Source: Candidatus Hydrogenedentota bacterium
GTDB taxonomy: Bacteria; Hydrogenedentota; Hydrogenedentia; Hydrogenedentales; CAILVY01
DNA: 55,582 nt
Assembly (NCBI GenBank): GCA_029565395.1
Contig: JAKQOG010000257.1
Span: 1-55,582 of the forward strand
Reading direction: 5' to 3'
The position numbers were made by a program, and so were the translations under genes. This document shows positions 52,786-55,582 of this stretch, one piece after another. Positions within the stretch are counted from its first letter, which is position 1. Every line of letters begins with the position of its first letter. Under the pieces are notes generated by a model that saw only the letters and a list, made by a program, of their open reading frames with translations, did no database searches and was not told the DNA's origin.

Positions 52786-55582
52786 TTACCTCGAAGGGCC
52801 CGGGCAATACCCGTCTTCACTCCCTTCGCACTGGTGGTATCCGCCAGAGTTGTAGAACTGGACCAGCCGGAGCAACTCGCTTAATCCGATATCCCAGTTT
52901 TGAGGCAAATAATCACTGGCATGCGGACAGCAATCCGTATCGCCCAGCCCTGGTATGTAGCCATCCTCGGTGCCTTCCTGGCAACTGAACGTTTCCGAAT
53001 TGAAAAACTGAATCACCCGGAGCAGTTCACTCAGATTGATCAGGTAGTCGGCGTTGGTATCGGCACTGTGAATGGTTCTGTCACAAACCTGTTCTTCCGT
53101 ATAGGTGCGTGTAAAAGACGCCGCAGCCAGGTTGCCATTTCCCGCGGCGTCAAAAGCTGCTCCTTCAGGGATATCCAACCGCACTTGGCCTTCAGAAAGC
53201 GGCGACAGATCGAGCGAGTACGAACCGCCGGCGCCCGTAAGATTCGTCACCGCCGCATTGGTGGCGGCCAGGTCGCCTTCCTCGAATCCCGTCACGCTTT
53301 CCGAAAACAGTATTGTTACGGCAATCGGGTTGTCATCCGTGGGATCGCTGGCCGTCGAGGTGATCACGACACTGGGCGGCACGCGGTCCACGTCATAGGA
53401 TTCCCCGGCAGTAAAAGGTGTGTCCATAAGACGTCCGGCGGCATCCAAGATGGCGCCTATGGAAAGCACATCGATACTGAGCGATCCTTCGCCTTCCCCT
53501 GTGTTCACCATGACCGTGTAGACGGCTCCGGAACCGTTCACCCCCGAAACAGCCGCACCGATAAGCGCCTTCGCACCACTATCCACGGTGAAGTCACTGC
53601 TTGCAATACCCGTCACGGGTTCGCTGAACGTAACCTGGAAGTCCACCACTGCTGCGTTGGTCAGCGCCGGGCCGACGCGCACCACGGACAGTACATACGG
53701 CGCTTCGGTGTCATAGACCACGGAAAAGGCATTCGATTCGGTGTTTGGATTCCCTGCCACGTCTTGCGCAGCCCCTGCGGGAACCGTTACAGACACGGTT
53801 CCGTCGCCAGCGGGGAATACATCGAAGGTGAAGATACTGTCTCCATCAACGCCCATGAAATTCGCCGCAGTGCCGTTGCTGACCGTCAGACCGCCCGTGG
53901 TAAAACCATACACCGCCTCATCGAAACTAACCTCATACGGAATTGGGGCGGTGTCTGTCGGGTCGGATGCCGTTGAATTGACTACCGGAACAGGGCCGGT
54001 CCCATCGAAAGTGTAACTCAATGGGATTGCCGCTTCGGAGGGATTGCCCATGGCGTCTTGCGCCGCTCCAACAGGAAGTTCTACCGAGACCAGTCCATCG
54101 GATACGGGCGTGAGGTCAAAGCTATATTCGGAATCACCATCAACACCGCTGGTACGCACGGCCGTAGCGTTCGTCAGGATCAGGTCGTCATCTTCAAAAC
54201 CAAATACGGGTTCATCGAACGTAACCGTAAGCGGGCAGGGGACCAGGTTATTAGGATCGCCGGCTGTGGTGGAGAGCACAACGCCAGGCGCCTCCGTGTC
54301 GATGTCGTATACCTCGCCATTCGAATAGCTTCCATCCGTTTCTCCCGTTACCCCCATAAATGCGAGCGGCACACCGATGGAGGTTACAATCGAGTCATCA
54401 TCGACAAGGTCCAGCCGCAGCGTGCCGGTGCCCTGCACGCCTACCGTGATGGTCCACTGGATAGACGTGCCTTCACCACAGGCATCCCCGAAGCGGACAT
54501 TGTCGATCCAGCTCCGGTCGCCGCTCACGCTGCTGTATTCTCCACGAATATAGAGTCCTGTCAGGTCGGCCAACACCCCGAGGAATTCGGATTCCGTGGG
54601 CGCCAGGCCGGTGCCGGTGTTCGTCCAGTTGCCGCTGGCCACAAGCGGCACGGAGAAGGTTTCCCAGAAGGTACTGGGTTGCCTTGGCCACCGGGCCGCC
54701 AACGTAGTGCCTGCCCCTTCCAGTTTGACATCACTGTCGGCATAATTTGGCGTTATATCGACCCGAAGATCCGCAAGCAGGCACGATCCGTAGAGCAACG
54801 ACCTATCGCCCAGATACGCCGCCGGGGCCTTCCAGTAGAAGACACCCGCAATTACGTCCGTACACGCCGCGGAACCGGGCGGATTGCCTTCCACGCCATC
54901 CCACGTGGGGGGGGTAACATCGTTGCCCGTCACTGTCCAGCCCTCAAGCTCCGTATCGAACATGGTGGTCACGGGAGTGCCCAAGACAGTACCGGCAACA
55001 ACGTTACTGATGGAAGCCTGTACATCTCCGTCCGTCGTCAACACAAAATCCGTGGCATCTACGCCAAGCACGGCCGAACTGAATGCAACCGAGAAGCGGA
55101 CGGACGGGCCGGTGTTTGGATTGGTATCCAAGCGGCCTATTGTGGAAACATACGGCGCCTGCGCTCCATCCCAGCAGATATCATTATCATCACCGGGCTC
55201 ACCGGAAGCATCGGCTGCCGTATTATCCGTAAACGTAAAGCCCGTACCGGCAAGGCGGCCTCCCTCCATGATAAAAAGAGCGCCTCCCTTGCCGCGTCCA
55301 TCGGTACCATTACACTCTATATCGATACCCATGCCGCGAGTTCCCCCCGTAGCCGCGCAATAGAGGAACTGACAGCCGCTTGAACTCAACAAGGCGCCTG
55401 CCCGAACAAACACCGCCCCGCCAAGGCCTGCACCACCGCCGCCACCGCCTCCGTAACCGAGACTACTAGTCCCCCCCGCCCCTGCGAAGCGCCCTCCAGG
55501 GCTACCGGCAATAAAATCTCCGCCCCCGCCCCCGCCCCCGCCCCCAAAGCCACCATAGCCTCCTGTGCCGGGGGCGCCGTCA
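52786..55582 (-). CDS. Giant surface protein: Gly-rich repeat, Ig-like repeats, doubled C-terminal module (5' end outside window)
   Basis: The frame stays open to the window edge, so at least 931 residues are seen and the N-terminus is missing. The first ~70 visible residues are Gly-rich (TSSLGYGGGGGGGAGLGGAVFVRAG), as in Pmp/adhesin-type beta-helices. A sandwich domain at about 170-290 follows, then at least four Ig-like units of ~90-100 residues. Each has a DPTDxxPIxxxVxFxExVxGFxxxxL front and a VPxGAAxDxAGNxN back, as in bacterial cadherin/Big-type repeats. The end has two copies of a dockerin-like module: SADTNADYLINLSELLRVIQFF, then EDGYIPG, and SDYLPQNWDIGLSELLRLVQFY, then EDGYCPG. These probably act in surface anchoring or assembly. 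Confidence 0.85.
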   Translation of the reverse strand, partial: DGAPGTGGYGGFGGGGGGGGGDFIAGSPGGRFAGAGGTSSLGYGGGGGGGAGLGGAVFVRAGALLSSSGCQFLYCAATGGTRGMGIDIECNGTDGRGKGGALFIMEGGRLAGTGFTFTDNTAADASGEPGDDNDICWDGAQAPYVSTIGRLDTNPNTGPSVRFSVAFSSAVLGVDATDFVLTTDGDVQASISNVVAGTVLGTPVTTMFDTELEGWTVTGNDVTPPTWDGVEGNPPGSAACTDVIAGVFYWKAPAAYLGDRSLLYGSCLLADLRVDITPNYADSDVKLEGAGTTLAARWPRQPSTFWETFSVPLVASGNWTNTGTGLAPTESEFLGVLADLTGLYIRGEYSSVSGDRSWIDNVRFGDACGEGTSIQWTITVGVQGTGTLRLDLVDDDSIVTSIGVPLAFMGVTGETDGSYSNGEVYDIDTEAPGVVLSTTAGDPNNLVPCPLTVTFDEPVFGFEDDDLILTNATAVRTSGVDGDSEYSFDLTPVSDGLVSVELPVGAAQDAMGNPSEAAIPLSYTFDGTGPVPVVNSTASDPTDTAPIPYEVSFDEAVYGFTTGGLTVSNGTAANFMGVDGDSIFTFDVFPAGDGTVSVTVPAGAAQDVAGNPNTESNAFSVVYDTEAPYVLSVVRVGPALTNAAVVDFQVTFSEPVTGIASSDFTVDSGAKALIGAAVSGVNGSGAVYTVMVNTGEGEGSLSIDVLSIGAILDAAGRLMDTPFTAGESYDVDRVPPSVVITSTASDPTDDNPIAVTILFSESVTGFEEGDLAATNAAVTNLTGAGGSYSLDLSPLSEGQVRLDIPEGAAFDAAGNGNLAAASFTRTYTEEQVCDRTIHSADTNADYLINLSELLRVIQFFNSETFSCQEGTEDGYIPGLGDTDCCPHASDYLPQNWDIGLSELLRLVQFYNSGGYHQCEGSEDGYCPGPSR
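55521..55545. repeat. CGCCCC hexamer tract inside coding sequence
   Basis: Four tandem CGCCCC units encode alternating GGC/GGG glycine codons in the giant surface protein (minus strand). The six-base period equals two codons, so slippage would change Gly number without shifting frame. Confidence 0.7.

Noticed and set aside
52900..55383. Two long plus-strand open frames (358 and 441 codons)
   Set aside because: They lie antisense to the Ig-repeat protein, whose repeats, C-terminal module and composition are clearly coding. The plus translations are low-complexity Arg/Gly/His-rich text without motifs.
1..55582. tRNA, rRNA or riboswitch
   Set aside because: No cloverleaf with a GTTCGAATC-like T-arm and no recognisable rRNA or riboswitch core was noticed in the intergenic spaces; a covariance-model scan would settle this.

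Overview
The window is 55.6 kb of dense bacterial DNA holding about 36 supportable genes. Most products are large and exported: Sec and Tat signal peptides, lipoproteins, beta-propellers, Ig-like repeats and carbohydrate-active folds. The last gene ends in a doubled LSELLR(V/L)(I/V)QF(F/Y)NS module. From memory this module is typical of Candidatus Hydrogenedentes (Hydrogenedentota), and the exported propeller/permease operon is of a kind seen in Planctomycetes and relatives. The organism is therefore best read as an uncultured Hydrogenedentota- or PVC-like polysaccharide scavenger. This is inference; no rRNA or tRNA was seen.

Layout. 1-5.5 kb: a small membrane-anchored protein, inverted-repeat elements with decayed gene ends, an exported PHP-domain phosphoesterase and a probable Ig-domain lipoprotein. 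5.5-12.3 kb (minus): a four-gene unit of beta-propeller with embedded methyltransferase-like domain, bitopic membrane protein, FtsX-type permease and LolD-like ATPase. 12.4-19.8 kb (minus): a Tat-exported sugar-isomerase-like protein and two large exported proteins. 20-25 kb (plus): a cytoplasmic operon behind a good sigma70-type promoter, with a tagaturonate-epimerase-family protein, transaldolase, SDR and aldehyde dehydrogenase. 25-36.8 kb: a large protein with duplicated carbohydrate-binding-like modules, a HEPN/MNT toxin-antitoxin pair, heparinase II/III-like and GH95-like proteins, and an aldo/keto reductase. 36.9-44.3 kb (minus): a duplicated DUF1284-like protein, a giant internally duplicated glycoside-hydrolase-like protein and a sodium:solute symporter. 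44.6-50 kb (plus): an AbrB/PIN toxin-antitoxin pair, a NodB deacetylase, an M24-family protein missing metal ligands, a sialidase-like and a beta-helix protein. 50-55.6 kb (minus): a glutamine-synthetase-family enzyme, a DUF4143 ATPase and the 3' part of a giant Gly-rich/Ig-repeat surface protein.

Together the genes suggest outside-the-cytoplasm breakdown of acidic, fucose- or uronate-containing glycans, uptake by the symporter, and cytoplasmic uronate-type catabolism. The most unusual features are: (1) two paralogous loci, about 590-1140 and 13996-14400, in which reciprocal partners have decayed around a 27-bp inverted-repeat element whose core is flipped between the copies; (2) a TAGGGAC repeat family that repeatedly supplies or abuts stop codons and has apparently become signal-peptide coding sequence; (3) the propeller/methyltransferase/ABC unit, the best candidate for an undescribed system.
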